Shown: positions 1 through 6,511 of the stretch, one piece after another | How positions within the stretch are numbered: position 1 is the stretch's first letter | Layout: every line of letters starts with the position of its first letter | Source: an uncultured Chthonomonas sp. | GTDB taxonomy: Bacteria > Armatimonadota > Chthonomonadetes > Chthonomonadales > CAJBBX01 | Assembly (NCBI GenBank): GCA_903886985.1 | Contig: CAISOI010000410.1 | Span: 1 to 6,640 of the forward strand | Direction: 5' to 3' | Length of the DNA: 6,640 nucleotides | Program-made: the position numbers and the translations under genes | The notes under the pieces: model-generated | The model's input: only the letters and a program-made list of their open reading frames with translations | Database searches by the model: none | Told to the model about the DNA's origin: nothing

Positions 1-119
1 ATCTCTTGATAGCCCGTCATGCCAGTGTTGAAGACAACTTCACCGTACGTTCGGCCCTCAAAGCCGAATGAATCACCTTCAAATATAGTTCCATCTTCCA
101 GAGCGAGAATCGCTTTCAT
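1..119 (-). CDS. carA: Carbamoyl-phosphate synthase small subunit, N-terminal part (partial)
   Basis: This is the first 39 codons of the glutamine amidotransferase subunit of carbamoyl-phosphate synthase. That subunit hydrolyses glutamine and passes ammonia to the large subunit (CarB) for carbamoyl phosphate, the first intermediate of UMP and arginine synthesis. The visible protein begins MKAILALEDGTIFEGDSFGF and continues with the family hallmark VVFNTGMTGYQE (residues 28-39), which is nearly invariant in CarA. The catalytic class I amidotransferase domain lies outside the window. The ATG at 117-119 follows a clear Shine-Dalgarno GGAG with a 5-nt spacer, and sits 10 nt after the phosphoesterase stop, so it is the natural start and probably the last step of the same transcript seen here. 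carB would be expected next, but that cannot be checked. The identification is firm despite the short length. Confidence 0.93.
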   Translation of the reverse strand, partial: MKAILALEDGTIFEGDSFGFEGRTYGEVVFNTGMTGYQE

Positions 120-129
120 GCCATCTCCA

Positions 130-1005
130 TCATGTTACTTTAGGGACAAAATCATAAACAGTTACTTCCGGGGCAGACAACACTCGAAGTGGAATTCGAA
201 TGACCCCAATTCCGCGATTTACATACAAACGCAGCTTTCCAACTTGAAACCAACCGGAAACATAAGGGATATTGCGCCCGGTTATTGATGTGAAACCTTT
301 GATGTTTATCTGCTTCCCATGAGTGTGCCCTGACATCATTATGGTGGGCACTCCTTCTAAACCGCGTACAAGCCTCGGGTTATGTCCCATAGTCAGAACC
401 GGTGAACTCTCTGGGATACCGCCGAATGCCTTCTGTAAATTCGGAAATCCTTCGGAGAGATCGTCAATCCCAACCAAATAAACCCCATTATCTAGTTTGA
501 CATTATCATTTACTAACAGGGGCATGCCTCTGGCAGCCATCGCCTCCTGAATTCGCTCTGATTGGTTTTCTGCATAATCGTGATTTCCCAGAATTCCCCA
601 AACACCTAACGGGGCTTTCAACTCCTCCATCGCTTCGCGGCACGAGTAGATATATTCGCTTTTGCCCGTCACATAATCCCCGGTAAGCGCGATAACGTCA
701 GGTTTTTGGTCCATTGCAATACTACACGCTTTTCGAATCATGCCTTCGGAAACCATGTTGCTGCGATGTAGATCGCTCAACTGAACAACCCGGAACGGCT
801 TTGCACCAATGTGCACATTCGGAAGAGAAACAACATGCCGCGTGACAACAATCCTATTAGTCTCCCACTCAGTCCTAACAAATCCCGCGCCTATTGCCCC
901 CATCAGAATTCGAGAGATTACTTGTCTTCGGGTCAGCTTCTTCTTTGACGTTTTGGTATCCGACTCGACACCATTTCCTACTTCATTTGCCTCATCTTGG
1001 CTCAT
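130..1005 (-). CDS. Tat-type calcineurin-like metallophosphoesterase, YkuE/YaeI/LpxG-like
   Basis: A 291-residue two-metal phosphoesterase. Family motifs appear in order: DLH (D78, H80), GD (109-110), GNHD (140-143), GHNP (207-210) and GHTHG (226-230), followed by YVNRGIG (261-267), which is typical of the YkuE/YaeI branch. The N-terminus is polar, then has KKKLTRRQVISR (21-32) and a short hydrophobic stretch (about 33-43). That resembles a twin-arginine export signal or anchor, although V-I replaces the usual F-L after RRx. Relatives include B. subtilis YkuE (Tat-exported, cell-wall associated), E. coli YaeI and chlamydial LpxG, a UDP-diacylglucosamine hydrolase. The substrate cannot be read from sequence, so no symbol is given. 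The ATG overlaps the upstream amidohydrolase stop as ATGA, with no strong Shine-Dalgarno, which suggests translational coupling. Its role in a pyrimidine operon is unknown; UDP-sugar or nucleotide hydrolysis is only a guess. Confidence 0.9.
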   Translation of the reverse strand: MSQDEANEVGNGVESDTKTSKKKLTRRQVISRILMGAIGAGFVRTEWETNRIVVTRHVVSLPNVHIGAKPFRVVQLSDLHRSNMVSEGMIRKACSIAMDQKPDVIALTGDYVTGKSEYIYSCREAMEELKAPLGVWGILGNHDYAENQSERIQEAMAARGMPLLVNDNVKLDNGVYLVGIDDLSEGFPNLQKAFGGIPESSPVLTMGHNPRLVRGLEGVPTIMMSGHTHGKQINIKGFTSITGRNIPYVSGWFQVGKLRLYVNRGIGVIRIPLRVLSAPEVTVYDFVPKVT

Positions 1006-2624
1006 CCGAGATTGTCTTTACCGAAGACAAGCTCACCGCTTATTATTGTCGCGACCACTTTCGCCGCATTGAGGTCATCATCAGAATTCAATATGTCGTG
1101 CGAAAGGACTACCATATCGGCGCGCATCCCTTGCTTCAGCATGCCACTTGCCTGCTCATCGCAAACGCTGTAGGCAGCCCATTCCGTGTACCCCCGCAAG
1201 GCATCTTCGACGGACATACACTCCGTTTGGTCAAATTGAGTTCCATTGCGAGTGGTGCGGTAATATGCGGCGCGAATACCGTCCAGAGGCGCTCCTGGTA
1301 CAATCGGGCAGTCTGAACTCAATGGTACTGGCAATCCTGCCTTCAGTAGTGACGCAGTGCGGTTCAATTTGGATGCCCGCTCAAATCCCAGACCGAGAAT
1401 ATAGGCATCACCGAGCCTAGCAACAAATTCCGGTTGTATGACTGGCACAACCTTCTGTTCGACGAACCTGTGGATAAGCTCATCGTCAAGAATCATTGCA
1501 TGTTCTATTCGGTGGCGAGTATTGTATCGGGGCACGGATTTCTGCGCCGCGGCATATCCATCTAATACTAATTCTGTTGCGCGATCCCCAATGGCATGCA
1601 CAGCAATGTTCCATCCGCCCCGTTGTGCAGCCTCGATATACGCGAACAACTCGTCCGGTTCATGCAGAAGCATCCCACTTCCCGAACCATCAACGTACGG
1701 CTCTCGAAGTGCCGCTGTCCGAACTGTAAGGGCACCGTCCGAAAAGAGTTTGCCGCTACCGAGTCGTACCTGTGGAGGACCACCGGCAAAATAATGTTCC
1801 TTGAATACATTGCGGTCTGGAACGTTCTCAGGACTTCTGAATTCCGGCAGGTGGGGGAAAAGCGTCATTCGTATGGGAGCGCCTTCTTTTGCAGCCTGCT
1901 GATAGCAATCGATCTCCGTCGCAATTTCGAACCAACCCGTATTCATGTCGGATGCAGAGGTAATTCCTGCTTCCAGCATGACCTTTTGTGCCTTGTGTAT
2001 TGCCGCAATCATCCTAATTCTGTCGGGCCGTGGCATTACGTTGTAGACCAACCCAATGGCGCTTTCCAGAAGAACTCCAGTTGGTTCACCATTGGCATTA
2101 CGCACTATTTCGCCGCCGTCAGGGTCAGGCGTATCGCGTGTGATTCCTGCGAGTTTCAATGCAACGCTGTTCGCCGTGCCCCCATGCTTACTGGTTTGCA
2201 TGACGTATACAGGGTCACTCGGAAAAGCTGAATCGAGTTCCTGTCTCGTCGGGTGGAGAACGCCGGGAAACGTGTTCTGGTCGTATCGGCTTCCGAGAAT
2301 CCATTCAGAAGACGGATTCTCCTCGCTCCACACCTTCAGTGCAACGAGCAATTCTGGGACGGAAGTGACTCCGGCAGACGGAGATAGATTCGCCTGCGAA
2401 AGATCCAATCCATACGGTAGCACGTGCATGTGGCAGTCGTTAAACCCGGGACAAACAAATCTCCCACCCAGATCAACCCGTTCTGAGGGACCAGAAACAC
2501 TTGCGTTAACTACATCCAACGCCCCAATAGCGACAACCAAACCATTTGCGACCGCTATCGCAGAGGCGTACGGTTGCGTGGGGTTCATTGTAACGATATT
2601 CGCGTTATGGTAGATAGTTGTCAT
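1002..2624 (-). CDS. YtcJ-like metal-dependent amidohydrolase (Amidohydro_3 type)
   Basis: A 540-residue amidohydrolase-superfamily enzyme of the YtcJ / N-substituted formamide deformylase type, probably cytoplasmic since no signal peptide is visible. It has the split N- and C-terminal beta-sandwich (NANIVTMNP at 8-15; RADMVVLS at 501-508; VVATIISGELVF at 523-534) around a TIM barrel. Candidate metal and catalytic residues are H65 and H67 (GFNDCHMH), K292 (GKLFSDGAL, the position of the carboxylated lysine in related structures), H343 (HAIGDRA), H375 (RIEHA) and D438 (SSDCP). The set looks complete, so the enzyme is probably active. Length is usual for the family. It starts 27 nt after pyrC with no convincing Shine-Dalgarno and overlaps the next gene by 4 nt. 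It is not a dihydroorotase: its spacing and motifs differ from the pyrC product beside it. Hydrolysis of an amide or cyclic amide is likely; the substrate is unknown. Confidence 0.88.
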   Translation of the reverse strand: MTTIYHNANIVTMNPTQPYASAIAVANGLVVAIGALDVVNASVSGPSERVDLGGRFVCPGFNDCHMHVLPYGLDLSQANLSPSAGVTSVPELLVALKVWSEENPSSEWILGSRYDQNTFPGVLHPTRQELDSAFPSDPVYVMQTSKHGGTANSVALKLAGITRDTPDPDGGEIVRNANGEPTGVLLESAIGLVYNVMPRPDRIRMIAAIHKAQKVMLEAGITSASDMNTGWFEIATEIDCYQQAAKEGAPIRMTLFPHLPEFRSPENVPDRNVFKEHYFAGGPPQVRLGSGKLFSDGALTVRTAALREPYVDGSGSGMLLHEPDELFAYIEAAQRGGWNIAVHAIGDRATELVLDGYAAAQKSVPRYNTRHRIEHAMILDDELIHRFVEQKVVPVIQPEFVARLGDAYILGLGFERASKLNRTASLLKAGLPVPLSSDCPIVPGAPLDGIRAAYYRTTRNGTQFDQTECMSVEDALRGYTEWAAYSVCDEQASGMLKQGMRADMVVLSHDILNSDDDLNAAKVVATIISGELVFGKDNLG

Positions 2625-2651
2625 GCTTTATTCATACTAATATCGTAATCA

Positions 2652-3926
2652 TTAATCCGGCGTAAATATCCGCCCGCCAACTACCGTGAACGCCGCGCCG
2701 CCAACCATTTCCCAACCCATGAAAGGTGTGTTTTTCGATTTCGAGTTAATATTATTTGGCGCAACCGTCCATGTCTTGTTCAGGTCCAGCACGGTTACAT
2801 CCGCTACCGATCCCGGGGCAAGCGTGCCGCCCGGTAGACCTAAAATCTTCGCCGGTATGCAGCTCATCTTGTTGATCGCCTCGTTAAGAGTCAGCACACC
2901 CGTTTGTACGAGTCTCATGTAGGTCATCGGGAAACAAGTCTCCAAACCGAGAATGCCAAAAGGTGCTCGGTCAAACTCTTGCTCCTTTTCATAAGGAGCA
3001 TGAGGTGCATGGTCGGTTGCAATACAATCGATTGTTCCGTCCTTCAAGCCAGCAATGATCGCCTCATTATCTTCAGGCGTTCGCAGCGGAGGGTTCATCT
3101 TCGCGTTGGTGTTGTAGCCTTGCGTTGCGTCATCTGTCAGCGCCCAGTAGTGGGGGCCACTTTCGCCAGTCACCATAATGCCATCTGCTTTTGCCCGTCG
3201 AAGTAGTTCAACTGTTCCGGCTGTTGAAATATGCAAAAGGTGCAGTTTGCTTCCGGTCAATTTAGCGAGCATGATGTTTCGCGCAACTGCAATGTCTTCG
3301 CTCACGCGGGGAATTCCTGGCACGCCCATAACGGTGGAGTTGTAGCCTTCGTTCATTGCTCCGCCGTGAGTCAGCGCCTGATCCTCGTTATGCGTCATCA
3401 GTGTCACGCCGAATTGGGCGCAGTATTCCATTCCACGTCGCATCGTTTCAGCATTCTGAATTGGAAACGCATCATCGGAAATCGCACAGGCTCCCGCAGA
3501 AATCAAGTCTGCGATCTCCGATAGTTGATCTCCCGCCATATTCCGGGTCAAGCCGCCAATGGGATAAACCCGAGCACTCCCGACCTGTTCTGCCCGCTCG
3601 ATGATCTGCCGAACAACTGCCGCGGTATCGATGCTCGGATTGGTGTTCGGCATACAACAGACCGCTGTAAATCCACCTGCGGCGGCAGCCCTCGTACCGC
3701 TCTCAATATCTTCCTTATACTCAAAGCCCGGTTCGCGAAGGTGGACGTGGATATCAATTAGTCCGGGTGCCACCACGAGACCGGTGCAGTCGCGCACAAC
3801 GTCTCCGACACCCGTTCCGGCATCGACGATTCCGCTCACATTACCGTCCTCAATAATGAGGTCAGCAATTCGGTCGATGTTCTGTGATGGGTCGATGATT
3901 CGACCATTTTTGAGAATTAGATTCAT
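2652..3926 (-). CDS. pyrC: Dihydroorotase, class I, catalytically complete
   Basis: This enzyme reversibly cyclises N-carbamoyl-L-aspartate to dihydroorotate, the third step of UMP synthesis, in the cytoplasm. At 424 residues it has the size of the Gram-positive/class I enzyme (about 425-430), not the shorter E. coli class II type. The zinc and active-site residues of that class are all present: H60 and H62 with R64 (DIHVHLREPG), N94 (MPNTNP), D151 (ISDDAF), H179 (MTHNED), H232 (LLHIST) and D305 (ATDHAPH). It is therefore an active enzyme and not the inactive PyrC' partner found with some ATCases. The C-terminal NTPFMGWEMVG (399-409) is also a DHOase signature. The ATG shares ATGA with the uvsE stop, with GGAAG a few bases upstream as a plausible Shine-Dalgarno. 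It acts directly after PyrB, encoded two genes upstream. Confidence 0.96.
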   Translation of the reverse strand: MNLILKNGRIIDPSQNIDRIADLIIEDGNVSGIVDAGTGVGDVVRDCTGLVVAPGLIDIHVHLREPGFEYKEDIESGTRAAAAGGFTAVCCMPNTNPSIDTAAVVRQIIERAEQVGSARVYPIGGLTRNMAGDQLSEIADLISAGACAISDDAFPIQNAETMRRGMEYCAQFGVTLMTHNEDQALTHGGAMNEGYNSTVMGVPGIPRVSEDIAVARNIMLAKLTGSKLHLLHISTAGTVELLRRAKADGIMVTGESGPHYWALTDDATQGYNTNAKMNPPLRTPEDNEAIIAGLKDGTIDCIATDHAPHAPYEKEQEFDRAPFGILGLETCFPMTYMRLVQTGVLTLNEAINKMSCIPAKILGLPGGTLAPGSVADVTVLDLNKTWTVAPNNINSKSKNTPFMGWEMVGGAAFTVVGGRIFTPD

Positions 3927-4831
3927 GCTTCTTCCGATTCCTTCGTCAAATCTCGCTTAAGCCTTAATACTGCCAGCTCTTTCGCCTTTGCTTCGACTTC
4001 CACGGTTAAGTTCATACCTCGCCAACAATCCGGGAAATCCTCAACTGCTATGTAATCATGATGTCGCTCTGGTCTCGGTCCATTCCAGCCATCGATCGGA
4101 CTGCTGATATGAAACATCGGCTCGCGATTCCAAGTTTCTACTGCCAACCTTGTCACTTCTTCGATACTTTGACCGTCGGACGCACATCGATGATGGTGTG
4201 CATCATAGACTAGCGGTATTCCAGTGCGCCCGCATAATGGCAAAAGGTCTGCCGGTGTATAGGTTCTGTCGTCATTCTCCACCGTTAATCGCGTACGAAC
4301 TCGGTCGGATATTCTATCCAGATTACGCTCAAATCGTGCGAGCGCAATTACTTTGTCACCATACGCTCCGCCGCCGTGGATATTAATCACATCCGCTCCG
4401 ATCCACTCGGCAACCTCCGCCTGATACTCTAGCTCCGCAATAGAATTCGCAACAATCCGTTCATCCGGCGATCCCGGCACTACGAACTGGTCCGGGTGGA
4501 AACTAATTCGCAGACCGTTCTGTTTCGCGAACGCACCGCATGCTTTGAACTTCGAAATGATCTCATCGCATCTCGGCAGTTCCTCCATGCGATATCCCTG
4601 CTCTGGATGCGTCTTAATCGGCAATATCTGACTATTGACGCGGAAACAACCGATTCCGTTGGCATAACACCATTGCAGTGCTTCCAATAGTGCTTCTGCA
4701 TTTGCTTGGCACAGATCCGCCAGCTTTGCCAGCGATGCACTTCTTTCCAGCTTTGCGACGGCCGTCACAGTCGTTGTGCGAAACTTGATTGGAACATTTG
4801 CAAACTGGCAGCAGAGACCAAAACGGATCAC
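3923..4831 (-). CDS. uvsE: UV damage endonuclease (UVDE family)
   Basis: A TIM-barrel endonuclease that nicks DNA immediately 5' of UV photoproducts and some other lesions, starting alternative excision repair. With the GTG at 4829-4831 the protein has 302 residues, close to Thermus UVDE (about 300), and its first five residues (translated M-I-R-F-G) line up with the Thermus start. A GTG at 4871-4873 would add 14 arginine-rich residues read from inside the end of pyrB, which seems less likely. Metal ligands map as H75, H112, H152, E185, D210, H213, H241, H258 and E280, in motifs SFHPDQF, NIHGGG, TVENDD, YDAHHH, MFHISSP and VEVEAKAKE. The lysine that is carboxylated in Thermus (K229) is methionine here (M239). 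The start overlaps the pyrB stop as GTGA and the stop overlaps pyrC as ATGA. Family assignment is strong; activity is likely but unproven. Confidence 0.92.
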   Translation of the reverse strand: MIRFGLCCQFANVPIKFRTTTVTAVAKLERSASLAKLADLCQANAEALLEALQWCYANGIGCFRVNSQILPIKTHPEQGYRMEELPRCDEIISKFKACGAFAKQNGLRISFHPDQFVVPGSPDERIVANSIAELEYQAEVAEWIGADVINIHGGGAYGDKVIALARFERNLDRISDRVRTRLTVENDDRTYTPADLLPLCGRTGIPLVYDAHHHRCASDGQSIEEVTRLAVETWNREPMFHISSPIDGWNGPRPERHHDYIAVEDFPDCWRGMNLTVEVEAKAKELAVLRLKRDLTKESEEA

Positions 4832-5814
4832 TCGTCGTCGCCGGAGCCGCCGCCCATCAATAAGTATAGGCACGCCATTCGAACTGCAACGCCATTCGTC
4901 ACTTGATCCTCAATTGCCGCACGAATCCCACCGACTCCATCCGCAACGTCCGCCGAAATCTCAATACCGCGATTCATCGGACCTGGATGCATCACCAGTA
5001 CATCCGGTTTCGCAACTTGCAGCGACTTCGGTGTGACACCCCAAATCTTGCAATATTCACGCAGACTGGGAAGAAGCCCCTTCTCCTGTCGCTCTAATTG
5101 AAGTCGAAGGACCATTACGACGTCCGCACCTGTCATCGCTTCTTCGAGGGAATGGGTCAGCGTAATGGGTAGTCTTTCGCACTCCACTGGCACAAGCGTC
5201 TTCGGCCCACACCAGCGGACTTTCGCGCCCAATTTCGTAAGGCCCCAAACGTTAGACCGCGCGACGCGACTGTGTGCCAAATCTCCAATGATCGCGACCG
5301 TCAAACCGGTCAGATCGAATGGTCGGTTAGGATTTATCACTCCCGGATAGGTCTCGTCCTCTCGCCCGACGACTTTGTGCTGCCAAATGGTGAGAATATC
5401 CAACAATCCCTGCGTGGGGTGCTCGTGTCGACCGTCGCCGGCATTGATGATCGGGATATCCGCATATTCCGCCGCCATCTCCGCCGCGCCGCTGGAGGGG
5501 TGCCGAATCACAACGCAATCTGCAGTGAGAGATTGAAGCGTTCTCAAAGTGTCTTTTAGCGACTCACCCTTGCTGATGGAGGATTGCGCAACCGCAATAT
5601 TGATCGCCTCTGCGCTCATGATTTTGGCGGCGAGCTCGAACGAGGTGCGAGTTCGCGTTGAGGATTCGTAGAAAAGAGTGATCATTGAGCGACCGCGAAG
5701 TGTTGGGACCTTTTTAACCGGTCGGGCCAGTATCTCTTTGAAATTGGAAGCCGTTTCCAGAATTCGGCGAATATCTGAAATATCCGTTTGCTGCAGCCCC
5801 AGCAGGTCCTTCAT
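4828..5814 (-). CDS. pyrB: Aspartate carbamoyltransferase catalytic subunit
   Basis: This enzyme condenses carbamoyl phosphate with L-aspartate to N-carbamoyl-aspartate, the committed step of UMP synthesis. The 328-residue protein has the carbamoyl-phosphate site YESSTRTRTSFE (49-60, with S52-T53-R54-T55), the 80s loop SKGESLKDT (81-89, K82), R104-H105-P106 (IRHPSSGA), HPTQ (132-135), HSRVARSN (181-188), LRLQLERQ (236-243) and HPGPMNRG (276-283). All are needed for substrate binding in the ATCase family, and aspartate-site features separate it from ornithine carbamoyltransferase. About 20 residues around 147-168 form a longer connection between the two domains than in Bacillus ATCase. The C-terminus ends in an unusual GGGSGDDE tail. 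It starts 3 nt after pyrR, with GAGG 8 nt before the ATG. No pyrI regulatory subunit is present nearby, as is usual for PyrR-controlled operons. Confidence 0.96.
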   Translation of the reverse strand: MKDLLGLQQTDISDIRRILETASNFKEILARPVKKVPTLRGRSMITLFYESSTRTRTSFELAAKIMSAEAINIAVAQSSISKGESLKDTLRTLQSLTADCVVIRHPSSGAAEMAAEYADIPIINAGDGRHEHPTQGLLDILTIWQHKVVGREDETYPGVINPNRPFDLTGLTVAIIGDLAHSRVARSNVWGLTKLGAKVRWCGPKTLVPVECERLPITLTHSLEEAMTGADVVMVLRLQLERQEKGLLPSLREYCKIWGVTPKSLQVAKPDVLVMHPGPMNRGIEISADVADGVGGIRAAIEDQVTNGVAVRMACLYLLMGGGSGDDE

Positions 5815-5817
5815 ATA

Positions 5818-6366
5818 TTAGTCCTCACCCTTGCTTACGCGCTCGATATAGACGCCATCTTCTCCATCAATCTCTAACAGACGTGCATCGACGTGTTCGG
5901 TCCGCGCTGTTGGGATGTTCTTGCCAACATAATCCGGTCGAATAGGTAATTCGCGATGACCGCGATCGATCAAAACCGCCAGTTGTATGTTAGCTGGCCG
6001 TCCAAATTCGATGAGCGCGGTAATGGCGGATCGGACCGTCCGTCCTGTGAAGATCACTTCGTCGACCAGAACCACTTTGCGATCCGTAATATCGAAATCG
6101 ATCTCTGTTCGTCCAACCACCGGCTGACGATGGTGGTAATCATCCCGATATAGCGCAATATCAATTTTGCCGACCGGTACTTCCACGCCTTCAATACGCT
6201 TGAGCAATTCCGCCAATCGGTCTGCCAGTGGAGCGCCTCGACGCAGGATTCCAACCAGTGCGATACCTTCTGCACCGCCATTCTTCTCGACAATTTCGTG
6301 TGCCACACGAGTAAGTGCGCGCCGAATGTCATCCGCTGTCATCACCTGTCGAATTTGTTCGCTCAA
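5818..6366 (-). CDS. pyrR: Bifunctional pyr operon attenuation protein / uracil phosphoribosyltransferase
   Basis: PyrR binds a hairpin in pyr leader RNA when UMP is abundant and promotes termination; it also has uracil phosphoribosyltransferase activity. The 182-residue protein carries the PRPP-binding signature VVLVDEVIFTGRTVRSA (98-114) and the PyrR-specific run DRGHRELPIRPDYVGKNIPT (134-153), plus GILRRG (39-44, residues of the pyrophosphate loop region) and IALYRDD (70-76). Length matches Bacillus PyrR (181). The start codon is TTG at 6364-6366: only this start keeps the N-terminal strand seen in homologues before ADDIRRALTR, and AAGG lies 5 nt upstream. A GTG-ATG pair at codons 8-9 is a possible but shorter start. 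It is the first gene of the operon and sits 15 nt after the terminator T-run that its product should control, so it autoregulates. Confidence 0.96.
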   Translation of the reverse strand: MSEQIRQVMTADDIRRALTRVAHEIVEKNGGAEGIALVGILRRGAPLADRLAELLKRIEGVEVPVGKIDIALYRDDYHHRQPVVGRTEIDFDITDRKVVLVDEVIFTGRTVRSAITALIEFGRPANIQLAVLIDRGHRELPIRPDYVGKNIPTARTEHVDARLLEIDGEDGVYIERVSKGED

Positions 6367-6371
6367 ATCTA

Positions 6372-6375
6372 CCTT
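6372..6375 (-). promoter_or_regulatory. Shine-Dalgarno for pyrR TTG start
   Basis: AAGG lies 5 nt before the TTG at 6364-6366. It supports the rare TTG start over the internal GTG-ATG pair seven codons later. It falls immediately downstream of the leader terminator, so ribosomes can load only on read-through transcripts. Confidence 0.6.
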
Positions 6376-6381
6376 GCCCTT

Positions 6382-6426
6382 AAAAACAAAAACGCCCTCC
6401 TCGACCCAAATGGGTGACAGGAAGGC
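6382..6426 (-). terminator. Intrinsic terminator of the pyr leader attenuator
   Basis: On the transcribed strand GCCUUCCU (6426-6419) pairs with AGGAGGGC (6401-6394), 8 bp with one G-U. A small internal loop follows, then ACCC/GGGU (6415-6412 with 6407-6404) closed by AUUU. Directly after come CG and two U5 runs (6392-6388 and 6386-6382) split by one G. This is a strong Rho-independent terminator placed in front of pyrR rather than behind a gene, as expected for attenuation. Confidence 0.9.
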
Positions 6427-6479
6427 ATGTAACAGTAAACATCCATTTTATTGTAAATGGATTACTACTGAAGCCACCT
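6419..6479 (-). promoter_or_regulatory. Antiterminator stem-loop of the pyr leader
   Basis: A central hairpin pairs AUCCAUUU (6462-6455) with AAAUGGAU (6448-6441) around loop ACAAUA, and CAGUA (6470-6466) with UACUG (6437-6433) across a 3x3 internal loop. Further out AGG and GGC (6479-6477, 6475-6473) can pair with GCC and CCU (6426-6424, 6421-6419). The outer pairing takes up the whole 5' arm of the terminator and the 3' foot of the PyrR hairpin, so this fold excludes both. Pairings were derived by hand. Confidence 0.72.
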
Positions 6480-6511
6480 TTGTCGACCTCACTGGGTACG
6501 CACTTAAAAGG
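6477..6511 (-). promoter_or_regulatory. PyrR-binding hairpin (anti-antiterminator)
   Basis: The RNA-strand decamer CCAGUGAGGU (6495-6486) fits the PyrR binding-loop consensus CCNGNGAGGY exactly. It sits on a short upper stem (ACC/GGU, then GU/AC across a CG bulge). A purine-containing internal loop follows, and a lower stem CCUUU (6511-6507) with AAAGG (6481-6477). This is the architecture known for PyrR targets. With UMP-loaded PyrR bound, AAAGG is held and the antiterminator cannot form, so the terminator forms. Confidence 0.88.

Noticed and set aside
1596..2231. Plus-strand open frame of 211 codons.
   Set aside because: It is fully antisense to the conserved amidohydrolase, has no recognisable family motif and is cysteine- and arginine-rich, as shadow frames are.
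2056..2613. Plus-strand open frame of 185 codons.
   Set aside because: Antisense to the same amidohydrolase N-terminal half; no motif, no ribosome site of note.
2625..2651. Possible internal promoter in the pyrC-amidohydrolase gap.
   Set aside because: The 27 nt are A+T-rich, but no -10/-35 pair with proper spacing could be made out.
6369..6446. A 25-codon reading frame in the pyr leader, minus strand, spanning the terminator and ending 2 nt before the pyrR TTG; possibly a leader peptide like that of E. coli pyrBI.
   Set aside because: Its ATG lies within the antiterminator hairpin with no Shine-Dalgarno, and the PyrR loop already explains the attenuation. A conserved frame in relatives would reopen it.
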